Shown: positions 8,581-18,233 of the stretch, in pieces
Layout of the letters: the number at the start of each line of letters is the position of its first letter
Position numbering within the stretch: position 1 is the first letter of the stretch
Source of the DNA: Moraxella catarrhalis
GTDB taxonomy: Bacteria > Pseudomonadota > Gammaproteobacteria > Pseudomonadales > Moraxellaceae
Assembly: GCF_001656295.1 (NCBI RefSeq)
Contig: NZ_LXHE01000017.1
Coordinates: 97,951 to 161,950, forward strand
Direction: 5' to 3'
Length of the DNA: 64,000 nucleotides
Made by a program: the position numbers and the translations under genes
The notes under the pieces: model-generated
Told to the model about the DNA's origin: nothing
Seen by the model: the letters and a program-made list of their open reading frames with translations, nothing else
Databases searched by the model: none

Positions 8581-9156
8581 ATGAACTTTCGTATTTTAAG
8601 TGTGTTGGGTGTGATGGCGTTGGCGGTTGCGGCGTGGTTTTTTTATCAAGAGGATGTCGAGGTCAAGCCTGCTTTGCCTGAAGCGCCGACTGTAGACTCT
8701 GAAGTCACCCAAATCAAAGCCATCCAAACCGATCCTGAAACTGGCGAAACAGAATATACACTGACCGCCGATTCGTTGGTTCAAAATGCCAATGGTCAAG
8801 ATGAAATGCTCGGCGCGACCATTCATTGGCAGCCCCCACAGGGTGAAACCTACACGCTGACCGCTGACCGTGCGACGCTTGATCAGGGCAGTGGCGGGTT
8901 ACGATTATCCCAAGGGTTTCAGTTGGTGCGTGCGGCAACTGCTGATAAGCCTGAAATGATCATTGAGGGTTTGAGCATTATCGGCAATACCAAAGATCGC
9001 ACTGTATCAAGCCAAGAGGCTCTGACTGTGCAGCAAGGCATGGATAGCTTTAAAGCGCAGGGTTTTCGAGCAAATCTGCAAACTGGCGAGTATGAGTTTG
9101 ATCGCATCGAAGTGCTTTTTGATGCGCCCAAGCGTCAGAATAAGGCGTTATTTTAA
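8581..9156 (+). CDS. lptC: LPS export ABC transporter periplasmic protein LptC
   Basis: Inner-membrane anchored bridge protein that receives LPS from LptB2FG and hands it to LptA. One N-terminal membrane helix (about residues 5-23, LSVLGVMALAVAAWFFY) is followed by a periplasmic beta-jellyroll of about 165 residues with alternating hydrophobic strands. 191 residues, the usual LptC length. Sequence identity in this family is low, so the call rests on size, topology and fixed position between kdsC and lptA. The start follows kdsC by 9 bases. Confidence 0.92.
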   Translation: MNFRILSVLGVMALAVAAWFFYQEDVEVKPALPEAPTVDSEVTQIKAIQTDPETGETEYTLTADSLVQNANGQDEMLGATIHWQPPQGETYTLTADRATLDQGSGGLRLSQGFQLVRAATADKPEMIIEGLSIIGNTKDRTVSSQEALTVQQGMDSFKAQGFRANLQTGEYEFDRIEVLFDAPKRQNKALF

Positions 9157-9188
9157 TTAAATTTTCTTAAGTTTTTTCAAGGTTCTAT

Positions 9189-9716
9189 ATGAAAGCTGAT
9201 TTTGTAATTACAAAATACTTATTTTTAGCGTGCATAGTCAGTGTACCAATGATTGCTTCAGCATTACCTTCTGATGCCAATCAGCCGATTCGCTTATTGG
9301 CTGATCGAGCCACTTATAGCGAACGCACTGGCGTAACCACTTATTCGGGTAAAGTGACGATTGAGCAAGGCACATTAAAGATTGCTGCCGATAATTTGAC
9401 CGTGAATCTTGATACCAATAATCGCAGCATCAAGTCAGCGGTTGCGACAGGGCGACCTGCCACCATGCAGCAGGTGGTGACCCAAGAAAAAGGCTTGGCA
9501 AAAGGTCAGGCAAATCGCATTGATTATAACGCCGTGAGTGGGATTGTGACGCTGACAGGTAATGCTAAACTCACTCAAGCTGGATCGAGTTTTTCAGGCA
9601 ATACGATTCGCTATAGTCTATCTGCCGGTGATGTCGAAGCCAATGCTGGTGGTGGTCAGCGTGTAGAGCTGGTCTTTCCGCCAAGTGATTCAAATTCTCG
9701 AAGTGGTTTGCGCTAA
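9189..9716 (+). CDS. lptA: LPS transport periplasmic protein LptA
   Basis: Periplasmic protein whose stacked jellyrolls form the LPS bridge to LptD in the outer membrane. A signal peptide covers about residues 1-25 (hydrophobic CIVSVPMIASA, then LPSDA), followed by the OstA-like domain with RLLADRATYSERTGVTTYSG and the repeat-like pattern VTLTGNAKLTQ. 175 residues, as expected. It lies 32 bases after lptC and 9 bases before lptB within the KDO/LPS operon. Confidence 0.94.
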   Translation: MKADFVITKYLFLACIVSVPMIASALPSDANQPIRLLADRATYSERTGVTTYSGKVTIEQGTLKIAADNLTVNLDTNNRSIKSAVATGRPATMQQVVTQEKGLAKGQANRIDYNAVSGIVTLTGNAKLTQAGSSFSGNTIRYSLSAGDVEANAGGGQRVELVFPPSDSNSRSGLR

Positions 9717-9725
9717 GGTCTGAAG

Positions 9726-10451
9726 ATGACAGTATTATCGATGCGCCACTTGGGCAAGCGTTATGGTCAAAGATGGGTGGTCAAGGATGTCTCTTTTGAG
9801 ATTGAGCAAGGCCAAGTAGTAGGAATTTTGGGTCCTAATGGGGCGGGTAAAACCACAAGTTTTTATATGGTGATTGGGCTTGTGCCTATGGATAAAGGTC
9901 GCGTGATCTTGGGTGATCAAGACATCTCAAAAAATGCCATGCATGAGCGCGCCGCTAAAGGCATTGGCTATCTACCCCAAGAGGCTTCGATTTTTCGTAA
10001 GCTGACTGTCGAACAAAACATCATGGCAATCTTGCAGACGCGCAAGGACTTAACTCAAGCACAGCAGCATCAGCAGCTTGAAAAGCTGATGGCTGATTTT
10101 CATTTAGAACATGTCCGCCATTCGTTGGGTATGAGCGTATCAGGGGGTGAGCGTAGAAGGTGTGAGATTGCCCGCTGCTTGGCATCAGACCCCAAATTTA
10201 TCCTGTTGGATGAGCCATTTGCCGGCGTCGATCCAATTTCAGTAGGCGATATCATGCAGGTCATCGAAACATTGCGCGAGCGTGGGATTGGTGTACTAAT
10301 TACCGATCATAATGTTCGCGAAACACTGTCAATTTGCCAAAAAGCTTATATTGTTTCTGAAGGGGAAATCATCGCTGAAGGAAATAAAGATGAAATTTTA
10401 TCCAATGAGTTGGTTCGTAAGGTTTATTTAGGTAAAGATTTCGTCGCTTAA
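9726..10451 (+). CDS. lptB: LPS export ABC transporter ATPase LptB
   Basis: Cytoplasmic ATPase of the LptB2FGC complex that extracts LPS from the inner membrane. Motifs in order: Walker [13 protein letters not shown] (about 36-47), Q-loop in [13 protein letters not shown] signature [15 protein letters not shown] (about 138-152), Walker [14 protein letters not shown] and the switch His in [10 protein letters not shown]. 241 residues, typical. It is the last gene of the operon; a strong stem-loop at 10484 ends transcription. Confidence 0.97.
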   Translation: MTVLSMRHLGKRYGQRWVVKDVSFEIEQGQVVGILGPNGAGKTTSFYMVIGLVPMDKGRVILGDQDISKNAMHERAAKGIGYLPQEASIFRKLTVEQNIMAILQTRKDLTQAQQHQQLEKLMADFHLEHVRHSLGMSVSGGERRRCEIARCLASDPKFILLDEPFAGVDPISVGDIMQVIETLRERGIGVLITDHNVRETLSICQKAYIVSEGEIIAEGNKDEILSNELVRKVYLGKDFVA

Positions 10452-10483
10452 GTATTTTTTATAATTATGGCACTTTTTATGAT

Positions 10484-10510
10484 AAAACCGCTCCAAGATA
10501 GAGCGGTTTT
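10484..10510. terminator. Two-way terminator between lptB and putA
   Basis: A perfect 10-bp stem (AAAACCGCTC / GAGCGGTTTT) with a 7-base loop and T-rich flanks on both strands. The convergent genes lptB (ends 10451) and putA (ends 10527) can both use it. Confidence 0.9.
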
Positions 10511-10526
10511 ATTGTGGTTTAAGGGC

Positions 10527-13500
10527 TTACGCCGAAGCCATTAAGCTGGCATTGCCCCCGGCGGCGGTCGTATTATAACTTTGGCTGATTTCGTGATACA
10601 GCCTGGTCATATCAAGCCCTGAAGTGGCATCAATGATACGGCGAATCGAGCCATCCAAATCGGCAAAGCGAAGCCGCTCATCTGCCGGCATGTCTGATAG
10701 CGCCACAATAACATCATTCATATCAGCCGCTGGCTGCTCAACGACTTGTAGAACACCCTCAAGGTCAGCGGCATAATCTGCCAATGCGTGAGAAGGACAG
10801 ACTTGGGCGATGACGCCATTTAGCGCCAATACTGCCAAAGCGACCAAACTGTCAGCTAAGTTGCCGCCATAAATGGCAACCGATTGTGGCGCGCGCCAGC
10901 TTAAGGTATTGGCTTCGCCGGTCGGTCCTGGCAAGACAGCCACAGCTTCATTCAAAGATGAATTGATGGCTTGTTGTACAATGGCATCAAACGTCGCCTG
11001 TTCAGCATCTGACACTAAGAGCTTGCGCGCCAGATGCTGCACTTTGCCCAGTCCTGCATGATCAATACTCGCTGGCGTGTCAACCGTCGGTTTTTGCCAG
11101 TTTGTCAGCTGACTTAGACGCTGAAGATAAAAAGGACCGCCTGCCTTAGGACCTGTACCACTCATGGCATGACCCCCAAAAGGTTGAACGCCAACGACTG
11201 CACCAACAATATTACGGTTAATATAAACATTACCTGCTTGGATGCGATCAGTGATTTGATCAATCGTACCATCAATGCGACTATGGATACCGTGGGTTAG
11301 GGCGTATCCTTTTTTATTGATACTGTCTATCAAATCATTAAGCTCATGCGCGCCAAAGCGCACAACATGCAACACAGGGCCAAAAACTTCCTTTTTAAGC
11401 TGTGATAAATCTTTGAGTTCAAATAAAATCGGCGCGACAAAGGTCGATGGTGCCTGCGATCGGATGGCAACTTCATGATAAGGCGCGATTTGTTTGAGTG
11501 CGTTGATGTGTTCAAGTAGGTTTTTTTGTGCTTCTTCATCAATCACAGGTCCAACATCGGTCGCCAGTGAAGCAGGGTCATTGACGATTAATTCATCCAT
11601 TGCACCTTTGATCATCTCAATCACATGATCGGCGATGTCTTCTTGGACACATAAAATTCTCAAAGCAGAGCATCGCTGACCTGCTGAATCAAATGCTGAT
11701 GCCAGTACATCAGCACAAACTTGTTCAGGTAGAGCGGTACTATCAACAATCATTGCATTCATCCCGCCTGTTTCGGCGATGAGTACTGGATTATCATCAC
11801 GAGCAGCAAGTAGTTTATTGATATGTTTGGCAACTTCTGTTGAGCCGGTGAAAATAACACCATTGATGCGTTCATCTGATGTTAAAGCTGCCCCAACATC
11901 GCCTGCACCTAAGACAAGCTGTAAAGCATCTTTTGGCACACCAGACTCATGTAGCCAAGATACTGCCAAATGTGCAATTAAGCTGGTTTGTTCGGCAGGT
12001 TTGGCAACAACAGTATTACCTGTTACCAGTGCCGAGACAACCTCACCGACAAAAATAGCTAGGGGGAAGTTCCATGGGCTAATCGCAACGACCGTACCAA
12101 CAGGGCTAGACAGATTAAGCGATTCTGCTTCATCGGCATAATAACGACAAAAATCAACCGCTTCACGAACCTCAGCAATGGCATTTAATAAGGTTTTGCC
12201 TGCTTCACGGACGGCAACCATCATCAATAGTGCCATATGAGCAGAATCTTCCATCAAATCTGCAAAACGGCGTAAAATGGCTGCTCGTTCGGCAGCAGAG
12301 ACAGCTTGCCAATTTGTTTGGGCGTTTAAAGCTGTGGTGATAACATCTGGTACGCTTTTTGGATCAATAAAAGAAACTTGACCAACAACATCTCGATGAT
12401 CACTTGGATTTAAGACGGTATGAGTAGGCTGATGGCTGACATCTACTGCCGTTAATGAAGAGACATTAAAATCAATCTGACTGGCAGGTTGCATTAAGTC
12501 TTCTAATCTAGCAAGTGTATGTTCATTGGTTAAATCCAAGCCAAGCGAGTTTTTGCGATCACCATAAATATGGCGAGGCGGTGGCGTGAGTGGATTTTGA
12601 GAGATGCCATTGGCTTTGACAATATCAATGGGAGATTCGATCAGTTCATCAATACTGACATTTTCATCGACAATGCGATTAACAAAAGAGGAATTTGCAC
12701 CATTTTCTAGCAAGCGGCGCACCAAATACGCTAACAAAGTCTTATGTGTGCCGACAGGTGCATAAATACGCACTCGCCGACCCAAATTATTATCACCAAC
12801 AACTTGGTCATACAGCGTCTCGCCCATGCCGTGCAAGCATTGAAATTCAAATTCTTTATCTTTACCCATCTCATAGATGGTTGCTAAACTTTGGGCGTTA
12901 TGCGTGGCAAATTGTGGGTAAATCACATCTTGGGCTGCCAGTAGTTTTTGCGCACACGCCAGATAAGACACATCAGTGTGCACTTTACGTGTGTAAACAG
13001 GGTAGCCGCTCAAGCCATCAACTTGCGCCCATTTGATTTCGCTATCCCAATAAGCGCCTTTGACCAAACGAATCATCAGTTTTTGATGATTGCGACGAGC
13101 CAAATCAATCAAATAATCAATCACATAAGGGCAGCGTTTTTGATATGCTTGTACCACAAAACCAATGCCATTAAATCCTGCTAAATCAGGATCAGAAACC
13201 AGTTTTTCCATCAAGTCCAATGACAACTCAAGACGGTTGGCCTCTTCAGCGTCAATATTTAGACCGATATTATACTGTTTGGCAAGTACAAACAAGGCTT
13301 TTAGGCGTGGCAACAGCTCATTCATCACGCGTGCGTGTTGCGCACGGAAATAGCGTGGGTGAATGGCAGATAATTTAACTGAAATACCATTACCATCATA
13401 AACGCCTCGACCAACAGAATCTTTGCCAATCGCATGAATTGCAGTAACATAATCTTGATAATAGCGATCAGCATCTTCAGCGGTCATGGCTGCCTCGCCA

Positions 13501-14111
13501 AGCATATCAAAGCTGAAACGATATCCAAGCTTTTCACGCTCTTTACCATTAGACAAGGCTTCTTGGATCGTCTGACCAGTAACAAATTGTTTACCCAAGA
13601 TTTTCATGGCATGGTTAACGCCTGCACGAATAAATGGTGCGCCACCTTTTTGTAGAACACGGGTTAATGCCGAGCTTAGCCCTTTTTCGCTGGTCGGTTG
13701 GGTGAGTTTGCCTGTCAAAACCAAGCCCCAAGCAGCAGCATTCACAAACATTGATGGACTATGACCGATATGGCTTTTCCAATTACCATCAGACAGTTTA
13801 TCTTGAATCAGTCTGTCTCGTGTGGTCGTATCAGGAATGCGTAGCAAGGCTTCTGCCAAACACATCAATGCCACACCTTCTTCGCTGGATAAGGAAAACT
13901 CGTGCATGAGCGCATCCACGCCTGAGGATTTGCTGCGATTGGTTCGAACTTGGGTAATCAATCGGCGAGCCAAATCACTGATGCGTGATTTTTCATCATT
14001 ATTAAAGTTTAGAGTTTCTAATAAATTTGATACGGCAGTGACTTCATCCAGTCGGTAGGCACTGGTGATGGCGTCGCGTAATTGGGATTGCGGCTGAGTA
14101 AAATTAAACAT
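10527..14111 (-). CDS. putA: Bifunctional proline dehydrogenase / glutamate-gamma-semialdehyde dehydrogenase
   Basis: Oxidises proline to glutamate in two channelled steps. The FAD proline dehydrogenase barrel covers about residues 100-500 (MIRLVKGAYWDSEIKWAQ). The aldehyde dehydrogenase domain covers about 550-1020 (VAISPWNFPLAIF, GSTEVAKHI, catalytic Cys in SAGQRCSALR), followed by a C-terminal ALDH-like domain of some 150 residues. There is no N-terminal ribbon-helix-helix domain: the protein begins almost directly at the dehydrogenase arm, so it cannot autoregulate as E. coli PutA does (type B layout, 1194 residues). Start: ATG 14111 preferred over an upstream in-frame ATG at 14156, whose first 15 residues (Cys/Ser-rich) do not look conserved. 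It stands alone; no putP nearby. Confidence 0.95.
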   Translation of the reverse strand: MFNFTQPQSQLRDAITSAYRLDEVTAVSNLLETLNFNNDEKSRISDLARRLITQVRTNRSKSSGVDALMHEFSLSSEEGVALMCLAEALLRIPDTTTRDRLIQDKLSDGNWKSHIGHSPSMFVNAAAWGLVLTGKLTQPTSEKGLSSALTRVLQKGGAPFIRAGVNHAMKILGKQFVTGQTIQEALSNGKEREKLGYRFSFDMLGEAAMTAEDADRYYQDYVTAIHAIGKDSVGRGVYDGNGISVKLSAIHPRYFRAQHARVMNELLPRLKALFVLAKQYNIGLNIDAEEANRLELSLDLMEKLVSDPDLAGFNGIGFVVQAYQKRCPYVIDYLIDLARRNHQKLMIRLVKGAYWDSEIKWAQVDGLSGYPVYTRKVHTDVSYLACAQKLLAAQDVIYPQFATHNAQSLATIYEMGKDKEFEFQCLHGMGETLYDQVVGDNNLGRRVRIYAPVGTHKTLLAYLVRRLLENGANSSFVNRIVDENVSIDELIESPIDIVKANGISQNPLTPPPRHIYGDRKNSLGLDLTNEHTLARLEDLMQPASQIDFNVSSLTAVDVSHQPTHTVLNPSDHRDVVGQVSFIDPKSVPDVITTALNAQTNWQAVSAAERAAILRRFADLMEDSAHMALLMMVAVREAGKTLLNAIAEVREAVDFCRYYADEAESLNLSSPVGTVVAISPWNFPLAIFVGEVVSALVTGNTVVAKPAEQTSLIAHLAVSWLHESGVPKDALQLVLGAGDVGAALTSDERINGVIFTGSTEVAKHINKLLAARDDNPVLIAETGGMNAMIVDSTALPEQVCADVLASAFDSAGQRCSALRILCVQEDIADHVIEMIKGAMDELIVNDPASLATDVGPVIDEEAQKNLLEHINALKQIAPYHEVAIRSQAPSTFVAPILFELKDLSQLKKEVFGPVLHVVRFGAHELNDLIDSINKKGYALTHGIHSRIDGTIDQITDRIQAGNVYINRNIVGAVVGVQPFGGHAMSGTGPKAGGPFYLQRLSQLTNWQKPTVDTPASIDHAGLGKVQHLARKLLVSDAEQATFDAIVQQAINSSLNEAVAVLPGPTGEANTLSWRAPQSVAIYGGNLADSLVALAVLALNGVIAQVCPSHALADYAADLEGVLQVVEQPAADMNDVIVALSDMPADERLRFADLDGSIRRIIDATSGLDMTRLYHEISQSYNTTAAGGNASLMASA

Positions 14112-14306
14112 AGAACAACTCGTCAGGAAAGTAGCACAAATAGAACATAAATCCAATATACAAATGTTAATTATATATCACAAAAATGTATAAACCAAGT
14201 TTATTTTAAAGTATTTCAAGGGTAATTTATGAAATTTTATGATAATAAAATAACACTCATTTCTGAATGACCATTAATCAATACCTTTTATGAATGTATC
14301 TCTATG

Positions 14307-14320
14307 AATTCATATGAATT
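14307..14320. promoter_or_regulatory. 14-bp perfect palindrome upstream of putA and the DUF1275 gene
   Basis: AATTCATATGAATT is a perfect 14-bp palindrome in the 340-base gap between the divergent starts of putA (14111) and the DUF1275 gene (14454). It could be an operator for either gene, but it is A+T-rich and may be chance. Nothing else clear was seen in this gap. Confidence 0.25.
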
Positions 14321-14453
14321 TGCAACATAATGCCTATGTCCGAAGTTTAGACGTTCTGATAATGAATGAGCGTTTGGTTCATGCTATTTTGTTGCTGATA
14401 TGTAATCTTGTGCTATATAATGGCTGGCTAATGGAAGATGGGGGCGAAAATTC

Positions 14454-15212
14454 ATGAAAATCATGGGGGAGGTCATCCCAACTTGGGTGCTTATAGGTGC
14501 TGTGGTTTTGGCATTTTGCGCAGGTATCTTAAATACCACTGCCTTGATGGGCATTACTCATATCTCAGCATCGCATGTGACAGGCAACGTCAGCTTATTT
14601 GTGGTTTCGATGCTTGCAAGCGATTGGTCAAATTTTAAGTTATTGTTAATATCCATCGCGTCATTTTGGCTAGGCTCGGTATTAAGTGGCGCCATCATCG
14701 GCTCAAGCGAACTGAACATCCGCCGAAATTATGGCTATGCCATGCTCTTAGAAGTGCTGATGCTGTGCTTGAGTCTGTGGATGTATTTGTCAGAGCATCA
14801 TTTTTTTGGGCAAATGCTCATCGCCATGGCGTGCGGACTTCAAAATTCAATGGTCGCCACTTATCATGGTACAGTCATTCGTACGACTCATTTGACTGGC
14901 ATTACTTCAGATTTGGGTTCGGCGGTAGGGAATTGGCTAATTGGTCGGCGTGTGAGCTTGCGCAAAATTATTTTGCACAGCTCGCTATGGTGGGCGTTTT
15001 TTATCGGCAGTGCTGTGGCGGTAATTTTGTATATGCACATCGGGTACTTATCGATGATTTTGCCAATTATCATCATTTTAATCGCTGCATTATTTTATAA
15101 TCAAATGGGCAAGCTCTATACCCAAATGTCGCGGTTCACGCGCCTAAAACTGATCCAAAATCAGCGAAGAAAATGCCGCTCAAAGTCTCATCGCTCGAAA
15201 ATATCCACCTAA
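14454..15212 (+). CDS. DUF1275 (YoaK-like) membrane protein
   Basis: 252 residues with six hydrophobic segments (roughly 10-30, 45-65, 75-95, 100-130, 165-185 and 190-210) and a basic C-terminal tail. The family pattern is clear at the start: AFCAGILNTTALMGITHISASHVTGNVS, with the conserved His-Val-Thr-Gly-Asn, and later TTHLTGITSDLG. DUF1275 proteins are small inner-membrane proteins sometimes proposed as transporters; substrate unknown. Start ATG 14454 follows a G-rich ribosome site. A two-way terminator follows immediately at 15210. Confidence 0.85.
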   Translation: MKIMGEVIPTWVLIGAVVLAFCAGILNTTALMGITHISASHVTGNVSLFVVSMLASDWSNFKLLLISIASFWLGSVLSGAIIGSSELNIRRNYGYAMLLEVLMLCLSLWMYLSEHHFFGQMLIAMACGLQNSMVATYHGTVIRTTHLTGITSDLGSAVGNWLIGRRVSLRKIILHSSLWWAFFIGSAVAVILYMHIGYLSMILPIIIILIAALFYNQMGKLYTQMSRFTRLKLIQNQRRKCRSKSHRSKIST

Positions 15213-15240
15213 AACATGCCAAAACGCTTGGCATGTTTTA
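15210..15240. terminator. Two-way terminator between DUF1275 gene and M16 peptidase gene
   Basis: A 13-bp stem TAAAACATGCCAA / TTGGCATGTTTTA with a 5-base loop between convergent genes ending at 15212 and 15251; T runs on both strands. It overlaps the DUF1275 stop codon. Confidence 0.88.
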
Positions 15241-15250
15241 TGGGTTTGGG

Positions 15251-16696
15251 TTATTTAGCCAAATTTGGCTTGGTTTTACCGACGGTGATGATGATAAATT
15301 CATCAGGCTTGATGCGCTGTCTTAAGGCGGTATTGACGCTATCAATGGTGGCACTATCAAGCCGCTCTAAGTGAGTGTGGATATGGTCTTTTGGATATTC
15401 TGAGATGACCAAAGAGCTGACTGTGCTATGGATACTGGCGTTACTTGAAAAAAGATTGGCAAAGCCATTTTTATTGCCTAAGCGCACCAATTCAAGCTCT
15501 TCATGTGTGACGCCATCTGCCAAAGATTGGGCGATGATCTGTAGCGTATCTTTGATCGCGTCGGCAGCTTTATCGCCATCCGTTGAAAATTTAACCATAT
15601 GACTGCCACCTGCTTTTAGCCGCTCCATGCTGCCATAAATGCCATAGGTGTAGCCTTTTTGTTCGCGGATGGTTTTCATCAATCGGGCATTAAAATCACC
15701 ACCTGCCAAAATTTCATTACCCAATGCAAAATCGCTGAATGCTTGACGGCTTGATGCATCATTTTGCTCTTTATCGGCGATGTGTCCGATGATGACTTGG
15801 GTTTGGCTGCTGTCATGCGGGATATGGATGTGCTTGGCTTGAGCTGGCTTGACGACAGCCAAGGCATCTTTATAAGACTTGCCCGCTGGCAGCTGACTGG
15901 TCAAGCGATTAGCAAATGTCTTGGCAGATTCAATATCCATATCCCCAGTGATGATCACGGTTGCATTATTGGCGTTAATAAAAGTGCGCCAAAAACTGAT
16001 CAGATCGTTACGCGACATCGCATCTAAGGTTTTTTCATCACCTGTCACAGCGTGGGCATAAGGATGATCACCATAGACGGCTTGATTGTAAGCCAAACCA
16101 GCGACATAAGCAGGGTTTTGTTTTTGCTGCTTTAGGCTGACCATCAGACGCTGTTTGTTACGCTCCAAAACTTTATCATCAAAGGTAGGATTTGCTAGCG
16201 CATCCACCATTAGATCTGCCGCTTGCGTTACGGTTGAGGGATCGGACAAACTTCTGAGCGATAAAGATAAGCCGTCCTTGCTGGCATTGCTCGAAAGATT
16301 AACGCCAAGCTGCTCTTTGGCGGCTATAAACTCATCTTCAGGCAGTGTTTGGGTGCCTTGGGTAAGCATGGTTGCTACCATATTGGCGGTGCCTGCAGTA
16401 TCATCATAAGCAGATCCAGCAAAAAAATGCAAATCCACATCCACAATAGGCAGCTCATGCAGCGGCGTAAAAGCTACAGTCACGCCGTTGTCTGTTTGGA
16501 AATAGTGAGTTTGTGGGATATGGACACTTAAGTCGCCCAGCTGATTGATACTATCAATGATACTATCATCAGCAAGCCTAAGCTCGCTGCTGGTGGGTGT
16601 GTGATCATGCGCCATATTCGCCTGAACGCTGGGGCTGAAAATAAATAAAGTGCTGCTGATGGCTGCTGCCAAGCTATGTTTTATAAGTGCTTTCAT
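15251..16696 (-). CDS. M16 family peptidase-like protein, inactive partner
   Basis: Exported M16 (pitrilysin-like) protein of 481 residues. An N-terminal signal peptide (about 1-26, ending SPSVQA) precedes two M16 half-domains: residues about 60-200 and a second half with ADKEQNDASSRQAFSDFALGNEILAGGDFNARLM and GYTYGIYGSM, the R/Y motif of M16C-type proteins. The zinc motif HxxEH is absent from the first half, so this is the non-catalytic subunit that pairs with the active subunit encoded 12 bases upstream, as in other two-gene periplasmic M16B peptidases. The R/Y motif here would help bind substrate for the partner. Ends at a shared terminator. Confidence 0.88.
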   Translation of the reverse strand: MKALIKHSLAAAISSTLFIFSPSVQANMAHDHTPTSSELRLADDSIIDSINQLGDLSVHIPQTHYFQTDNGVTVAFTPLHELPIVDVDLHFFAGSAYDDTAGTANMVATMLTQGTQTLPEDEFIAAKEQLGVNLSSNASKDGLSLSLRSLSDPSTVTQAADLMVDALANPTFDDKVLERNKQRLMVSLKQQKQNPAYVAGLAYNQAVYGDHPYAHAVTGDEKTLDAMSRNDLISFWRTFINANNATVIITGDMDIESAKTFANRLTSQLPAGKSYKDALAVVKPAQAKHIHIPHDSSQTQVIIGHIADKEQNDASSRQAFSDFALGNEILAGGDFNARLMKTIREQKGYTYGIYGSMERLKAGGSHMVKFSTDGDKAADAIKDTLQIIAQSLADGVTHEELELVRLGNKNGFANLFSSNASIHSTVSSLVISEYPKDHIHTHLERLDSATIDSVNTALRQRIKPDEFIIITVGKTKPNLAK

Positions 16697-16708
16697 GATT
16701 TCACCGCT

Positions 16709-18103
16709 TTATTGTTGAGTGTGATTGGGTAAAACATACACTGTGGTCAAATTATCCTTTGTGATATATTTTTTGCCAACAGCTTGAATGTCTGATTTAC
16801 TGATTTTATCAAGTGCTTGCGGCAGGGTGTGTAGCGTCTCTAGCGGCAATCCAAGCGTAGATAATAATCCTAAGCTGATGGCTTGATTGGTGATACTGTC
16901 ATTGGCAAAGACCAAGGACGACAACAAGCCTGCACGGCTGCGAGACAGCTCATCATCAGTGATTTGACCTTCGGTGATGGCGTTTAGCTCTGCCAAAATG
17001 GCGGCTTCGGCATCTTGCAGACTCACCCCATCACGCGGCGTTGCGATGATGGTAAACGATCCATCGCCTTTTGAGAGCATGTCGTAATGGATAGAGACGC
17101 TGCTGAGCACTTGCAGGTTGCGAATCAGTTGACGCTCAAACCGTGCCGATAAGCCGCCATCAGCAAGATCACTTAATAGTGATAGCGCATGGGCTTCACT
17201 GGTGGATTGGCTGTTTTGGCTGCCAAGCGTTGGCACATTAAAGCCCATGATCAGGCTTGGCACTTGCACATTTTGATGGCTTTTGGCTTGGGTGTAGCCT
17301 CGGTGGCTAGGCTGATTTAAATTGGCTCGCTTGGGCAATGAAGATGGCGTCAGATCCTTAAAATATTTTTCGATCCAAGGCATGGCAACATCAGGGGTGA
17401 TGTCTCCGACAAGTACAAGCGTGGCATTATTTGGGCGATACCATTTACCATACCAATTTTGTAAATCTTGCAAATCAATCCCTTCGATATCTGCCATACT
17501 GCCAATGACTGGGCGACCCATTGGTGAATGAGGCATGGCGATCGCTAAAAATTCTTCATAGGCTTTGGCGATTGGGTTATCATCAGTGCGCAGACGGCGC
17601 TCTTCTTTGATGACTTGTTTTTCGGTGGCGACTTTATCGGCGGTCAAGATCAGATGATTCATGCGATTGGCTTCAATCTGCAGTGCCAGTGGAAATTGAT
17701 TGGCAGGCAAACTTTCATAATACGCGGTGAATTCATCACTGGTGAATGCGTTGGTCTGACCACCAAAATGACTGATCAGCCTTTGATAATCATCATGGCT
17801 AATCCCTTTGGCATCTTTAAACATCATATGCTCAAGAAAATGCGAAATGCCGCCTTTGCCCACAGGCTCATCACTTGAACCCACATCATACCAAATTTGC
17901 GTCATTACGATCGGCGCGCGACTGTCTTGCTTGATGATGACTTTAAGCCCATTATCTAAGGTATGGGTATAAATATCGTGATGTTTTGCTTGGGTGCTTG
18001 TGGGTTTTGTGGTTGAGGCAGCGTCTTGGGTGGGGGTAAGACTTTGACAGGCAGATAAGCCGATTGCCGCACTGATCGCAAAAGCCAATGGAATAAGTTT
18101 CAT
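16709..18103 (-). CDS. M16 family zinc peptidase, active subunit (lipoprotein)
   Basis: 464 residues. Signal peptide with lipobox LSAC (Cys about 19) predicts a lipid-anchored protein, then a Thr/Gln-rich linker and the M16 fold. The inverted zinc motif HFLEH in GGISHFLEHMMFKDAKG (about 83-99) and the downstream ligand Glu in EKQVIKEERR show an active metallopeptidase. The partner lacking HxxEH follows after 12 bases, so the two form a heterodimer in the periplasm; the substrate is unknown. Start ATG 18103 follows AAGGA. A tiny lipoprotein gene lies 19 bases upstream and is probably in the same transcript. Confidence 0.9.
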   Translation of the reverse strand: MKLIPLAFAISAAIGLSACQSLTPTQDAASTTKPTSTQAKHHDIYTHTLDNGLKVIIKQDSRAPIVMTQIWYDVGSSDEPVGKGGISHFLEHMMFKDAKGISHDDYQRLISHFGGQTNAFTSDEFTAYYESLPANQFPLALQIEANRMNHLILTADKVATEKQVIKEERRLRTDDNPIAKAYEEFLAIAMPHSPMGRPVIGSMADIEGIDLQDLQNWYGKWYRPNNATLVLVGDITPDVAMPWIEKYFKDLTPSSLPKRANLNQPSHRGYTQAKSHQNVQVPSLIMGFNVPTLGSQNSQSTSEAHALSLLSDLADGGLSARFERQLIRNLQVLSSVSIHYDMLSKGDGSFTIIATPRDGVSLQDAEAAILAELNAITEGQITDDELSRSRAGLLSSLVFANDSITNQAISLGLLSTLGLPLETLHTLPQALDKISKSDIQAVGKKYITKDNLTTVYVLPNHTQQ

Positions 18104-18122
18104 GGGTTGTCCTTACTGTGTT

Positions 18123-18233
18123 TTATAATGTGGTTGTGCCGCCAATCATGACTGATGCCGTCGGCGAAACACTGGTGCAGCCGACGACTACCAAGGCAAA
18201 TATCATAAGTAAGCCGCTTTTTAATATATTCAT
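18123..18233 (-). CDS. Small lipoprotein, 36 residues
   Basis: An unlisted short frame from ATG 18233 to TAA 18125-18123. The N-terminus is a lipoprotein signal: Lys5 and a hydrophobic core (LLMIFALVV) end in the lipobox VVGC with Cys19, leaving a mature part of only 18 residues rich in Ser, Thr, Val and Gly. Ribosome site GGAG lies 7 bases before the ATG, well placed. It is 19 bases upstream of the M16 lipoprotein peptidase gene on the same strand, so it probably heads that operon. A longer overlapping frame in the same stretch (to 18357) lacks a signal and is judged a shadow. No family recognised; entericidin-like size is noted without claim of homology. Confidence 0.7.
   Translation of the reverse strand: MNILKSGLLMIFALVVVGCTSVSPTASVMIGGTTTL

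Noticed and set aside
14112..14156. Upstream ATG extending putA by 15 residues
   Set aside because: The added residues do not resemble a PutA N-terminus; ATG 14111 fits the usual beginning of RHH-less PutA proteins.
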